A stretch of DNA of 47,637 nucleotides, from assembly GCA_002725175.2 (NCBI GenBank), contig PBQX02000066.1, forward strand, positions 1 through 47,637, given 5' to 3'. The notes below the pieces were generated by a model. That model made no database searches. It saw only the letters and a program-made list of their open reading frames with translations, and was not told the DNA's origin. This document shows, one piece after another, positions 33,094 to 41,216 of this stretch. This stretch comes from CACKLF01 sp002725175 (lineage in GTDB: Bacteria > Pseudomonadota > Alphaproteobacteria > Rhodobacterales > Rhodobacteraceae). The position numbers and the translations under genes were made by a program. Every line of letters starts with the position of its first letter. Within the stretch, counting starts at the first letter, position 1.

Positions 33094-34470
33094 TCAAAAT
33101 TGATTTTCAGTTGAATTCGCACCTTGAATTCCAGTCGTGTAATCATCACCTAATATTGCTGTAAGTTCCGCGTCTACTAGTTCCGCACCAGAAAATGTTT
33201 GATGCTTCATTATATCTAATCCAAGGTCTCTTTGTCTATCCTGAATATCATTAACATATGCGAACATTGAATTTTCTTTGTAATTCTTAGAAAACTCTGC
33301 AGCTGCAAGACCATTTAGATGATATCCTGCGAGTGTGATGAAGCTCCATGAATATCCAAGTTCACCTAACGTTTTATGATATTCCTTCAAATCACCTACA
33401 CTTAAACCAGAAGCACCCCAATTAAACGATGGAGATGTATTTAATGCTAAAAATACCTTGTCTTTATCAATACTATCTGCAAATTTCTTCGCATCTTCTA
33501 TAGAAGGAGAATCTAACTCGCACCACAAAACGTCAACATATGGAACCATTGCTTGTGCCCTTGCAATTGCATAATCTAAACCACAATCAACATGGTAAAA
33601 ACCTTCAACTGTTCGTGAAGGAGCCCAATCTGTCAAATTTTTATAACCACCCCAGCGAGAATCATTTTTATAATTAATGTGCATTTCTGGCGATGATGGG
33701 GTTTTACCTAACAAAAATGGTTTATCAACCGGATCAATATCACTTTCGATCAAAGTAGCTGCTTGAGCATCTGTTCTACCAATTATTAGCGTCTCGGTTC
33801 CCATAATGTCACATTGAAGACGGGCAGCTTTCAATCTATTAATCTGCTCTTGCATTGAACAAAGAATTTTTCCATTCATGTGGCCACATTTTTTAGCTCC
33901 CACCTTTTGATCTTCAATGTGAATTCCCGCAGCGCCTGAATCTACAAACATTTCTACCATCTTCATAACAGCAGAGGCTCCACCATGACCGGTGTCTGCA
34001 TCAGCAATGATTGGAGAATAATAGTCAATATTTGTAGTATTATCTGGATTTCTGCAATTTCTTTCGAATTGTTTTCTGTCATGTAATACTTGGCCTCTAA
34101 ATAATTGGTTTACTTTATTGGGTACTGAATCGTAGGGATAATCCGCTAGATCAGGCCCATGTAATAAATTACTACTTTCAGTTGAAGAAGTTTGCCAGCC
34201 ACTGACGTAAATTGTGCTTAAGTATTTTGACATTTGTGTCATTTGAACGACATCAAGGGCTCCAAACGTATATTCACACGTTCGAGTTTCCTTTGCTTTT
34301 TCCAAAATATTCCAATATTTTTTTGCCATTTTATTGGCCATTTTTTCAAGAGGCGGCTCGGATCCCTGTAAACTAACTACTGTTTCTGGAGTCCACGAAC
34401 GAGTGATTTTGTTAAATCTTGGCGAGGCGAACCATTTGGCGATTTTATTTGCTCTATGTTGTAATGCCAT
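33094..34470 (-). CDS. Isocitrate lyase
   Basis: 458 residues, nearly full length for the family. Visible motifs: WQTSSTESSNLLHGPDLADYP and VPNKVNQLFRGQVLHDRKQ (substrate side), IIADADTGHGG (metal-binding), GIHIEDQ, the catalytic loop KKCGH (193-197, Cys195), GRTDAQAATLI, NTSPSFNW (344-351) and FITLAGYH. All active-site residues seem present. It splits isocitrate into succinate and glyoxylate, the first step of the glyoxylate shunt that lets cells build sugar from acetyl-CoA or fat. The sequence is of eukaryotic type, which suggests capture from a host. No malate synthase lies in the window. A 3' hairpin is at 33049-33070. Confidence 0.95.
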   Translation of the reverse strand: MALQHRANKIAKWFASPRFNKITRSWTPETVVSLQGSEPPLEKMANKMAKKYWNILEKAKETRTCEYTFGALDVVQMTQMSKYLSTIYVSGWQTSSTESSNLLHGPDLADYPYDSVPNKVNQLFRGQVLHDRKQFERNCRNPDNTTNIDYYSPIIADADTGHGGASAVMKMVEMFVDSGAAGIHIEDQKVGAKKCGHMNGKILCSMQEQINRLKAARLQCDIMGTETLIIGRTDAQAATLIESDIDPVDKPFLLGKTPSSPEMHINYKNDSRWGGYKNLTDWAPSRTVEGFYHVDCGLDYAIARAQAMVPYVDVLWCELDSPSIEDAKKFADSIDKDKVFLALNTSPSFNWGASGLSVGDLKEYHKTLGELGYSWSFITLAGYHLNGLAAAEFSKNYKENSMFAYVNDIQDRQRDLGLDIMKHQTFSGAELVDAELTAILGDDYTTGIQGANSTENQF

Positions 34471-34516
34471 TTAATAAATATTATATATTTTTTGAAAGTA
34501 ATCTGTGCCGCAGTAT

Positions 34517-36385
34517 TCAATTTAGATATTTAGAGAAAATGAGATTATAATAATCTGCACATTTTTCGTTATGATGCAATGGTAAAAGTGTAAATAATAA
34601 ACTTTTTGTTATTAGTTTTAAATTTTGAAATGCGTCTTCAGAATACTTATTAATAAAAAATTCTTTGAAATGTTCTATCATATCATTTTTATATTCTGAA
34701 TTAATAGTTTTTTCTAGTAGAATCTCATCATAACCAATTAATGATTGATATATTTTTGCCCAATCGTATAGCCAATCTCCGTATAATGTTAGTTTCTCTC
34801 CTAATTTTCCTCTCATATCAATAAACTTAATTTTACCATAAATATTGACAATTATATTAGTAAATACGGGATCACCATGTATAATTGTTTTTTTTCCATT
34901 ATGATTTGTTTCATACTTTTTGAGTTTTACCAATAATTCATCATATATATGTTTACTATTTTCAAAAATTGAATAATCGTAACTATCATACCTTTTAATT
35001 AATTTTGTTGCATAATTCTCGTATATATTTACATCATTATCTGCATAATTTTGTTGTATTAGAATTATACAATTGAATATATCTATCAATGTCTGTTTTG
35101 TTAATAATTCAGATAAATAAATATCTGTTAATGTTGTTCCAGAAATTTTTTCTATTGTAATAGATTGTTCATTACCGTATATATATACGGGGAACAGGTG
35201 TTTTAGACAATTTGGTATATTTTTGTAATAAAAGTTTTCTCCAGATAAATTCCCCTTCTTTGTTATAGTTTCTGTATAGTTGGTTTCAATTGAGTGAAAA
35301 TCCCTTGGTTCTATTTTACTGTTATAATATCCCATTTCCCTTTCTAGATCATCAAAGCAACTAAGTCCCAAATCATCTATGTAAAAATCAGCATTTGGTT
35401 TTCCGAAATATATTTCATCATATGGAATATCAAATTTTTCTAGTGTTTGAAATGTTAACTTACCAACATCAGCACGACGGGCGCCAGAATGTGTTTTCAT
35501 TCTACGTGCTGTATATATAATAATTGTATTACCCAAATTTTTCAAGTGTTTTAAAAAGTTAATATTTCTTTCTATTGGTTTAACACTCGTATAATCATTA
35601 AAAATAGTTGGAAATGTCACAAGCGTGTTATCTAAATCAAAACAAATCCTTTTTTTACCTATATTAATATCATTATTGTTATTAAAAAATTTCAGTTGTA
35701 ATGGCGTTCCGAGACAAATATATTCTCTACTATTTATTGTTTTATTTTTAAATATATGTTTGTCCTTTAACATTTCACTAATAACGCCACTTATATAAAA
35801 TTCTGATTTTTGAGTTATATTTTCTCTAATAATTTTGGATGTATATTTTTTTAATGTGTTTATTGAATTAAAACCGTAGGCTCCGGTAGAAGCATTATTA
35901 GAAATTTTAAGTTTCTCTTTTATATCTATAATTTCATTCGCATCATTTACTTTTACATATGAATATATTGCGTTATCTTGGAAATCTTCAAATGAAAACA
36001 CGCAATTTTGACCATTCCATTTAGATAGAATATCCGTTTTGTACCAATTGTCACTATCTAAACAAATCACCGGAATATCTCTTTTCTCATCCAAATTATT
36101 AATTGCGATGTTAATAGTTTCAGCAGAACCTCTTGTATTATTGTCAATAACATAAAATTTAAACACTATATTAGGATAATTATTTATTAAAAAATCCTCG
36201 AATCTATACTTCATATATTCCTTGTTGTATGGAATAAATATATAGTCTATATCATTTGTATTCAAATTATCCAATAAATATGATATAATAGGTTTACCAT
36301 AAATATTTATTAAAGCTTTAGGTCTTTTATATCCGTTGTTCTTAAATCTTTGTCCAACTCCTCCAATTGGTATCACTATTATCAT
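34517..36385 (-). CDS. Nucleotidyltransferase-HAD phosphatase-choline/sugar kinase fusion
   Basis: 622 residues from the ATG at 36385. Residues 1-235 are a sugar-nucleotide-type nucleotidyltransferase (VIPIGGVGQRF...KRPKALINIYGKPII, CLDSDNWY). Residues 245-350 are a HAD phosphatase with DLDNT (250-254), YTARR and a DD near 337. Residues 380-620 resemble choline or aminoglycoside kinases: HGDPVFTN (503-510) and IDMRG (522-526). Separate proteins of these types build CDP- or phospho-modified capsule parts in bacteria. Here one chain would phosphorylate, activate and dephosphorylate a sugar or alcohol used to decorate glycans. The product is not known. A GC-rich islet (35480-35495) encodes GARRAD in the HAD loop. 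Confidence 0.85.
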   Translation of the reverse strand: MIIVIPIGGVGQRFKNNGYKRPKALINIYGKPIISYLLDNLNTNDIDYIFIPYNKEYMKYRFEDFLINNYPNIVFKFYVIDNNTRGSAETINIAINNLDEKRDIPVICLDSDNWYKTDILSKWNGQNCVFSFEDFQDNAIYSYVKVNDANEIIDIKEKLKISNNASTGAYGFNSINTLKKYTSKIIRENITQKSEFYISGVISEMLKDKHIFKNKTINSREYICLGTPLQLKFFNNNNDINIGKKRICFDLDNTLVTFPTIFNDYTSVKPIERNINFLKHLKNLGNTIIIYTARRMKTHSGARRADVGKLTFQTLEKFDIPYDEIYFGKPNADFYIDDLGLSCFDDLEREMGYYNSKIEPRDFHSIETNYTETITKKGNLSGENFYYKNIPNCLKHLFPVYIYGNEQSITIEKISGTTLTDIYLSELLTKQTLIDIFNCIILIQQNYADNDVNIYENYATKLIKRYDSYDYSIFENSKHIYDELLVKLKKYETNHNGKKTIIHGDPVFTNIIVNIYGKIKFIDMRGKLGEKLTLYGDWLYDWAKIYQSLIGYDEILLEKTINSEYKNDMIEHFKEFFINKYSEDAFQNLKLITKSLLFTLLPLHHNEKCADYYNLIFSKYLN

Positions 36386-36427
36386 AGGTAAATATAACAA
36401 AAATTAAAAACATATAAATTAAAAAAT

Positions 36428-37174
36428 TCAAAAAAAATTGTCATATAAACTATTTATAGTGTCATTGCACTTTTTGTATAATAAAACGGCTTCACGATAT
36501 CTAATCATTTGGTGTGCTTTAAATGGATTTAATATAAAATTTTTTAAATCTAAATATAAAGTACTTTTTTGATCGTGGACGCCTATACCTAATGTTGGGA
36601 CGATGTCATCTGCGAGTCTGACCGAAATTAGCTTTACGTTTTTAAATTCTTTCAATTCTCTATAAAAATGTGAATCTGCAAATTTTGGCATTCCAAAAGC
36701 AATTATATGAAAATTCGTAGTTGAATGCTTTTGTGCCAGATAATGACAAATAAGAATATTTTTGGCAGCGGCACTCGAATGTCCACACAAGTAAACATCT
36801 TTTTCTAAAGACACTATTTCGTGTAAAAATTTCCATCCTGGCTCAGCAATCATTTTTTGCATTGTATTGTAATATCCAGAATGAACCATTGCATTTTTAA
36901 ACCCCTTGTGTTTTACTAAAGCACAATTGATATTTTCGATCCAGTCACTCAAATTCGATGTTCCTCTACAGGTAAGTATTAAATTACTATCTTCATCGTA
37001 AAAAATTTTTATCCCAAAATGTGTTGGTAGATTTAGTAATGAGTTGTTCTCATTACCTTCTTTGTAAGATGAACCAGTATATTTTGCTAATTTATTCAAA
37101 TTAGGTATTAATGGTGATAAACTACTACCAAAAAAAATTAAGCTATGAATGAGTAACTTTTTTATCCCAATCAT
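36428..37174 (-). CDS. Class 3 lipase
   Basis: 248 residues. The alpha/beta hydrolase core has ILTCRGTSNLSDW (oxyanion side), the nucleophile elbow GHSSAA (Ser near 123), a catalytic Asp in RLADDIVP and a His in KAHQMIRY. The N-terminus (IKKLLIHSLIFFGSSLSPLI) is hydrophobic and may be a signal or anchor. Class 3 lipases hydrolyse triacylglycerol or membrane lipids. The start overlaps the stop of the TLC-domain gene by 4 bases (ATGA), so the two may be translated from one transcript; both suggest lipid remodelling. Confidence 0.85.
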   Translation of the reverse strand: MIGIKKLLIHSLIFFGSSLSPLIPNLNKLAKYTGSSYKEGNENNSLLNLPTHFGIKIFYDEDSNLILTCRGTSNLSDWIENINCALVKHKGFKNAMVHSGYYNTMQKMIAEPGWKFLHEIVSLEKDVYLCGHSSAAAKNILICHYLAQKHSTTNFHIIAFGMPKFADSHFYRELKEFKNVKLISVRLADDIVPTLGIGVHDQKSTLYLDLKNFILNPFKAHQMIRYREAVLLYKKCNDTINSLYDNFF

Positions 37175-37833
37175 ATATTACTACTAGTTAATCTGATAGA
37201 ATCTATTATTTTAAAAGGCGCATACTGTTGTATTGGGCCAATATTTATGAATAACACAAAAAAACCAAATACCGGTGATATTTTTGGATTTTTCTTTATA
37301 AATCTATATGCTAAAACAAATGCCCAATAAACACCAAGTAAATAAATTGTCAATACATTATAATACAAAATCCACGAACGACTCCACAATAAATCTCTTA
37401 CGTCGTCCGATTCAGCAAATTTGCTAAATAATCCAACTCTAAAATACCAATACCATAATAATTGAATAGCCATCGCGACGTCCGCGCGCGGGGACGAGTC
37501 AATGTGAAGGTAATAATACACAATATAATTCCAAAAATTTGATAGTTCGCTGATAAAAAGTAAAAAATAAATAAATTCCATTTCAAATGAAAGTGTATAT
37601 ATTGCAATAATATGATGCAATATAAATACCTTATTTTCTTTATTTATAATTGTTATTATAGAATCCCAAATAAAATAAGTAGTAGAAAAATTATATGCGA
37701 TATTATGCGGTAAATTCAATTTAATATATGAAAACGACAAGGCACACGCAGCAATACTATGTACACTGCATATCGCATTACGCGTTAATTTATCAGGATT
37801 CAGACCAGATATTCGCGAAAAATCATATAACAT
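37171..37833 (-). CDS. TLC-domain membrane protein (TRAM/LAG1/CLN8 type)
   Basis: 220 residues with about five or six transmembrane segments. The order VHSIAACALSF..., TYFIWDSIITII, then KVFILHHIIAIYTL (His-His) and FISELSNFWNYIVYY (Glu and Asn) fits the TLC fold, known for ceramide synthases and related lipid-handling proteins. It is too short to contain the full ceramide synthase Lag motif and may be of the TMEM56 or CLN8 kind. Residues SPRADV in a loop come from a GC-rich islet (37473-37498, stem CGTCC/GGACG). It is upstream of and overlaps the lipase gene. Confidence 0.75.
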   Translation of the reverse strand: MLYDFSRISGLNPDKLTRNAICSVHSIAACALSFSYIKLNLPHNIAYNFSTTYFIWDSIITIINKENKVFILHHIIAIYTLSFEMEFIYFLLFISELSNFWNYIVYYYLHIDSSPRADVAMAIQLLWYWYFRVGLFSKFAESDDVRDLLWSRSWILYYNVLTIYLLGVYWAFVLAYRFIKKNPKISPVFGFFVLFINIGPIQQYAPFKIIDSIRLTSSNI

Positions 37834-37870
37834 TAATATTAAAATATTAAAACAATAAATCGCTTATATA

Positions 37871-38155
37871 ATGATTCCAGTTGATTCAGTAACACAACTA
37901 CACAAAAAGAAGTCTCGTGCATACATTGCAAAATGCTTGCGCGAATCTGATAATGCGATAAATGCTATTTGCGCGTCCCCGACGCCGCCTGTCAATGCAG
38001 GGGCACATCTGGCCGCGTCTTTTTCGGAGGAGGTCGTCGCGCGCACACCGTTGGATGTGCCGTCTTCGCCGTTGGATGCGCCCGCGAATGTGAACGCGTC
38101 CGGGCGCGGCATACATGAAAAATGTGGATGTGCTTATTTTTGTTGTGGCAACTGA
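37871..38155 (+). CDS. Small protein with a GC-rich middle
   Basis: 94 residues. The first 35 (VTQLHKKKSRAYIAKCLRES) and last 14 (HEKCGCAYFCCGN) are normal for the window. The middle (about 36-80) is Pro/Ala/Ser/Val-rich, low in complexity, and encoded by a 135-base GC-rich islet (37975-38110). A good ATG follows TATATA. Frames on the opposite strand here are also open because of the base composition, so the call is uncertain. The C-terminal Cys cluster may bind metal. Confidence 0.45.
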   Translation: MIPVDSVTQLHKKKSRAYIAKCLRESDNAINAICASPTPPVNAGAHLAASFSEEVVARTPLDVPSSPLDAPANVNASGRGIHEKCGCAYFCCGN

Positions 38156-38590
38156 CGCACCAAACTACGCAAAACTCTTCATTTTGCTTATTTTTTGCTG
38201 TTTTTAAGCAATCGATTTTCGCGTTATATCGCATTATATTTTTTTTTTATCGCATAATGCGTCAAAGACAAAAAAACAGCAAAAAAAAGGGGGGGGATTT
38301 TTTTTGAAAAAGATTAAGCAAATATGCTTAACATGCGTTTTATAGCATATTTTGGTGATATAGGGGATACTATTGTGACCATAATATAAACTATGTATAT
38401 ACCTATTATGCGGTTGTTATATTTATATAATGCGTTATATATACTATTATATTTTTTTTTTAAATTAAATTAATTTCAATATAAATAAAAAACCCCCCCC
38501 CTACCTAAAAATGTTATAAATAAGCAAGTGACATCAAAATCAAGACACTACTTACGCGCCAAAACGAAAATATTATGCGGTCAAAATGCG

Positions 38591-38614
38591 GTTAGAAATA
38601 GTGCTGTTTCTAAC
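38591..38614 (-). terminator. 8-bp hairpin, first of a tandem pair
   Basis: GTTAGAAA and TTTCTAAC are separated by an 8-base loop. It is the distal of two adjacent hairpins past the stop of the gene at 38671-39201. Confidence 0.55.
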
Positions 38615-38617
38615 GTC

Positions 38618-38640
38618 AATTTGTCTATATTAGACAAATT
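38618..38640 (-). terminator. 10-bp hairpin, second of a tandem pair
   Basis: AATTTGTCTA and TAGACAAATT are exact complements with a 3-base loop, 31 bases past the stop at 38671. It is among the strongest hairpins in the window and fits a transcript 3' end. Confidence 0.65.
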
Positions 38641-38670
38641 AGATTATTCCAGGGATGAATCGCCCCAAAT

Positions 38671-39201
38671 TTAAAGAATACCATGTAACCTGAGTTTAGC
38701 TCTAATTTTAACAAAATGCCCTATTTTTAGCATTCTTTTTTCAATGGGTAAACGATACATTCTTTGTCTTAGACTGGGATTATCAACTAGATTTTTTATA
38801 AATTTAACAATATTTTCATAACTACCTAATTTTTGATGTAGTAACTTTAATGTTTCACGAAGACGTTCCTCAGACCCGGGCAAAGCGCCCAGTTCTGCCT
38901 CGACCTCGATGGCCAGCGTCTCGATGTGCTCCATCATCGCCGTCTCCCGGTCGAAATTGGGTCGGGGGAGGAATCTCCAGTGGTCGCGGCGAAGCGATCG
39001 GGATGCAAAGCATGCTTTTAAGTCTTTAAATAGAATTCTCCTTAAAATGTCTTCGTTAATTAAATATTTCAAATCAACTATTTCGGGTCTTACTGTATTT
39101 GGTGCGTATTGCCATACTAATCTAAAAACATTATTAGGACAATTATGTTTGGCTAAAATATGTGTCACTTCAGAAGACAGATAGAGCGTATAATGCGCCA
39201 T
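38671..39201 (-). CDS. Unrecognised protein with a GC-rich central islet
   Basis: 176 residues. The N-terminus (HYTLYLSSEVTHILAKHNC, FRLVWQYAPNTVRPEI) and the C-terminus (RLPIEKRMLKIGHFVKIRAKL) are AT-coded and basic. The centre (about 66-108) is encoded by 134 GC-rich bases (38870-39003) and is rich in Arg, Glu and Leu (RDHWRFLPRPNFDRE...ELGALPGSEERLRE). No family is recognised. Promoter-like and hairpin signals flank the gene, so it is probably expressed. Confidence 0.65.
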   Translation of the reverse strand: MAHYTLYLSSEVTHILAKHNCPNNVFRLVWQYAPNTVRPEIVDLKYLINEDILRRILFKDLKACFASRSLRRDHWRFLPRPNFDRETAMMEHIETLAIEVEAELGALPGSEERLRETLKLLHQKLGSYENIVKFIKNLVDNPSLRQRMYRLPIEKRMLKIGHFVKIRAKLRLHGIL

Positions 39202-39236
39202 TATTGATTTATTCTAATTACATTTAAATAGCGATG

Positions 39237-39247
39237 TTCATTTTTTT
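39237..39247 (-). promoter_or_regulatory. AAAAAAATGAAC box upstream of 38671-39201
   Basis: AAAAAAATGAAC on the minus strand about 36 bases before the ATG at 39201. It overlaps the 3' flank of the next gene. Confidence 0.45.
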
Positions 39248-39254
39248 GGTAATT

Positions 39255-40073
39255 CTATCTTCCAAAAGAACATTTGGGTGGATTTGTTTTGTGAACATTT
39301 TCTAATGTTGAACCAAACACTTCTCTATGTTGAAAGAAATAAAGATTTTTTGTAGCATATGCTTTGAATCTTTTATCATTTATTAATTTTGCTATCATTT
39401 TGTCGCCTGGTTCATCAGACATTGGTTTTGTATCTTCTACAATAATTTTTGCAGCTTTTTTCTTAAGTGCAATTGCTGAACGACATAATGGCCTTTTTGG
39501 AATTGTCCAATATTTGTTATTAATAAGTGATGCTTGTAAGCAATAATCGTGACATTTGCTGAAGTTTAAATATTCCCAATCAGATGGTATTTTTTCCAAA
39601 ACAGGTCCAAGTATTAAATTCAAATGTTCTGCAGAAGAATAGGTATTTTCGTTAATATCATCTTCAAATATGAGAATACTTTCATGATTTGACTTTAAAA
39701 AATTGTTATACACATGATGTGCGGAATAGTGACAACATATTCTCCCTAAATTTAGTCTTGGATGATAATATTGAGTAATAAAATTTTTCTTGATAAAATC
39801 ATCGTGTGTGTAATTGGTTCTAAGGAAAGCATCAAAGAATGTAATTTTTTTTACATTCCATTTATTAAAAACTCTTTTCATGTGTTCTTTTCTTTCCGGC
39901 AAACAAATACAAACAATAGAATCAAAATAATCATCGAGACAATTATGTTTTTTCAAATTAATAATATTTAATGGTAATTTCATTATATCACCAATACTAT
40001 AATCTGGAGTAATATATACTAAATATAACAATAGTATTGAAACTATTATTAAAAAAATAAGTGTAAGTCGCAT
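39255..40073 (-). CDS. Family 25 glycosyltransferase with an N-terminal membrane anchor
   Basis: 272 residues. Residues 2-22 (LTLIFLIIVSILLLYLVYI) are a signal anchor. The domain has VCICLPERKEHMKRVF (start of the GT25 fold), FFDAF, ILIFEDDIN near 142 (metal-binding Asp pair), YLNFSKCHDYC and a C-terminal DEPGDKMI. GT25 includes bacterial LPS galactosyltransferases and collagen beta-galactosyltransferases of eukaryotes and Mimivirus. Together with the prolyl hydroxylase it could modify hydroxylated virion proteins, but no collagen-like protein lies in this window. Confidence 0.85.
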   Translation of the reverse strand: MRLTLIFLIIVSILLLYLVYITPDYSIGDIMKLPLNIINLKKHNCLDDYFDSIVCICLPERKEHMKRVFNKWNVKKITFFDAFLRTNYTHDDFIKKNFITQYYHPRLNLGRICCHYSAHHVYNNFLKSNHESILIFEDDINENTYSSAEHLNLILGPVLEKIPSDWEYLNFSKCHDYCLQASLINNKYWTIPKRPLCRSAIALKKKAAKIIVEDTKPMSDEPGDKMIAKLINDKRFKAYATKNLYFFQHREVFGSTLENVHKTNPPKCSFGR

Positions 40074-40092
40074 CTTGTATTATACAAATATT

Positions 40093-40323
40093 TTAAGTGG
40101 TAGAGTAAAATTTATTCATCTTACTTTCAAGAGAATCTATTCTAGAAGATAGATTGTTAATATATTCATTTTGTTTTTCTACTGTTCTTATTAAATTTCT
40201 TATGTCCGTTTGTTTTTTTTCGTTTTTTTGATGTTTTTGTGTTTTGAGATGTGTTTCATAATGTAACAATCTATAACAGGAGAAATTACACATATCGCAA
40301 ACATATTTTTGTTTAGAATTCAT
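40093..40323 (-). CDS. C2H2 zinc finger protein with coiled coil
   Basis: 76 residues. Residues 7-30 are a single zinc finger (YVCDMCNFSCYRLLHYETHLKTQKH, with Cys-x2-Cys and His-x4-5-His spacing). Residues 35-72 form a coiled coil (IRNLIRTVEKQNEYINNLSSRI) that would allow dimerisation. Proteins of this short form are common in Mimivirus-like genomes. DNA or RNA binding is likely; the target is unknown. Confidence 0.8.
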   Translation of the reverse strand: MNSKQKYVCDMCNFSCYRLLHYETHLKTQKHQKNEKKQTDIRNLIRTVEKQNEYINNLSSRIDSLESKMNKFYSTT

Positions 40324-40351
40324 TGTTTAATGATATAGTAATTTTTATTGA

Positions 40352-40850
40352 TTATTCGCCCGCATCTGATACTTTCATACAATAGTGTGGCGTGTAAATA
40401 ACATGTCCATATCCTTTTGCGTGTTTTAAATGTAAAACACTACCAGCAGTTAATTTACATTTTAAATCACTTATATTAGCCCTTTCTATAATACCTTCAT
40501 TTGTACTATAGAATACACTTTTTATTCCGTATCGAGAAGCAAGATTTTGACAATATAAACATGGTTTGGCATTTGCTAATACATATTCACCATTGATTTT
40601 TCTCCATCTAACAGACCACATACTTGCTTTCCTTAAACGATTTTTGTCGCGTATTTTGTTAATAGCATCCATTTCTGCATGTCTAGTTACAGCATGTCTG
40701 CATATTTTTGAACATCCAGCTAATCCACTTACACCTAAACTTAATACTTTTCCTGATAATACAATTGCCGCATAATGCGTTGGTAGTTTATTCGGAGCCA
40801 GGAACTACTTTGTTAGTATTTTCATAGAACTTATTTCCTAGAGCAGACAT
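40352..40850 (-). CDS. Cytidine/deoxycytidylate deaminase-like protein, interrupted by a frameshift
   Basis: The clear frame starts at the Met at 40672, but that Met is the M of HAEMDAI, the zinc-binding motif, so the true protein begins further upstream. The same frame stays open to 40804 (LPTHYAAIVLSGKVLSLG, GCSKICRHAVTRHAE). A good ATG at 40850 (MSALGNKFYENTNKVV) is in another frame that stops at 40788. One lost or gained base between 40788 and 40804 would join them. The second zinc motif is PCLYC. With the join the enzyme is about 165 residues and complete. It could be a sequencing error, a broken gene or a programmed shift. It probably deaminates a cytosine base, nucleoside or nucleotide. 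Confidence 0.65.
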
Positions 40851-40919
40851 AATATTGTTTTCGCGACACATGTTTAATAATTATATATATTTGGTTATAC
40901 TTATATCATAATACGAAGT

Positions 40920-40929
40920 GTTCATTTTT
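40920..40929 (-). promoter_or_regulatory. AAAAATGAAC box upstream of the deaminase
   Basis: AAAAATGAAC on the minus strand, about 70 bases before the ATG at 40850. Its place supports 40850 as the real start of the deaminase gene. Confidence 0.4.
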
Positions 40930-40973
40930 ATGAACTTTGATGAGAAAAAAATAATATTTATATATTATATACA

Positions 40974-41216
40974 ATGGCTTCAGAATGGACTTTAGTCATG
41001 TTCGCAATTTTAAGTGCCTTTTTGTTGTTATGGTTTAGCCCCAATTTAGGTGATTTACCAATTCCAGGTCGCCGCCGCCAAGTAAAGGAAAGTTTTGGTG
41101 GTGGTAGTGTGAATCCAACTGTTGCAATCATAATAGCGTTAGCATTAATGTTTGTAATTGGAGCTGGTATTTGGAATATGGAGAGCATGCAGAATGCCAG
41201 TGCCAGTGGTCATTAA
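40974..41216 (+). CDS. Small membrane protein with two transmembrane segments
   Basis: 80 residues. Segments lie at about 5-22 (LVMFAILSAFLLLWF) and 48-66 (PTVAIIIALALMFVIGAGI) with a basic, Gly-rich loop (GRRRQVKESFGGG). The gene ends in a 4-base TTAA overlap with the convergent ATPase gene. No family is recognised; a virion membrane protein is possible. The ATG follows a TATATTATATACA stretch. Confidence 0.7.
   Translation: MASEWTLVMFAILSAFLLLWFSPNLGDLPIPGRRRQVKESFGGGSVNPTVAIIIALALMFVIGAGIWNMESMQNASASGH

Larger units (their letters stand above)
38156..38670. other. Largest non-coding stretch, with G and C runs and ATGCGGT words
   Basis: 515 bases with no credible gene. It holds a run of eight G (38289-38296) and a run of nine C (38493-38501), both next to A/T runs, so they could pair as an inverted repeat about 200 bases apart. 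Words of the type ATTATGCGGT recur (38405, 38572), with AATGCGGTT (38585) and ATAATGCGTTAT. At its right end are two hairpins (38591-38640). It could hold a replication or regulatory site or a small RNA. No tRNA is seen. Confidence 0.7.

Noticed and set aside
37864..38234. Three overlapping minus-strand frames opposite the small gene at 37871
   Set aside because: They stay open because the islet is GC-rich; none has a domain, and the plus-strand frame has the best start and a Cys-rich end.
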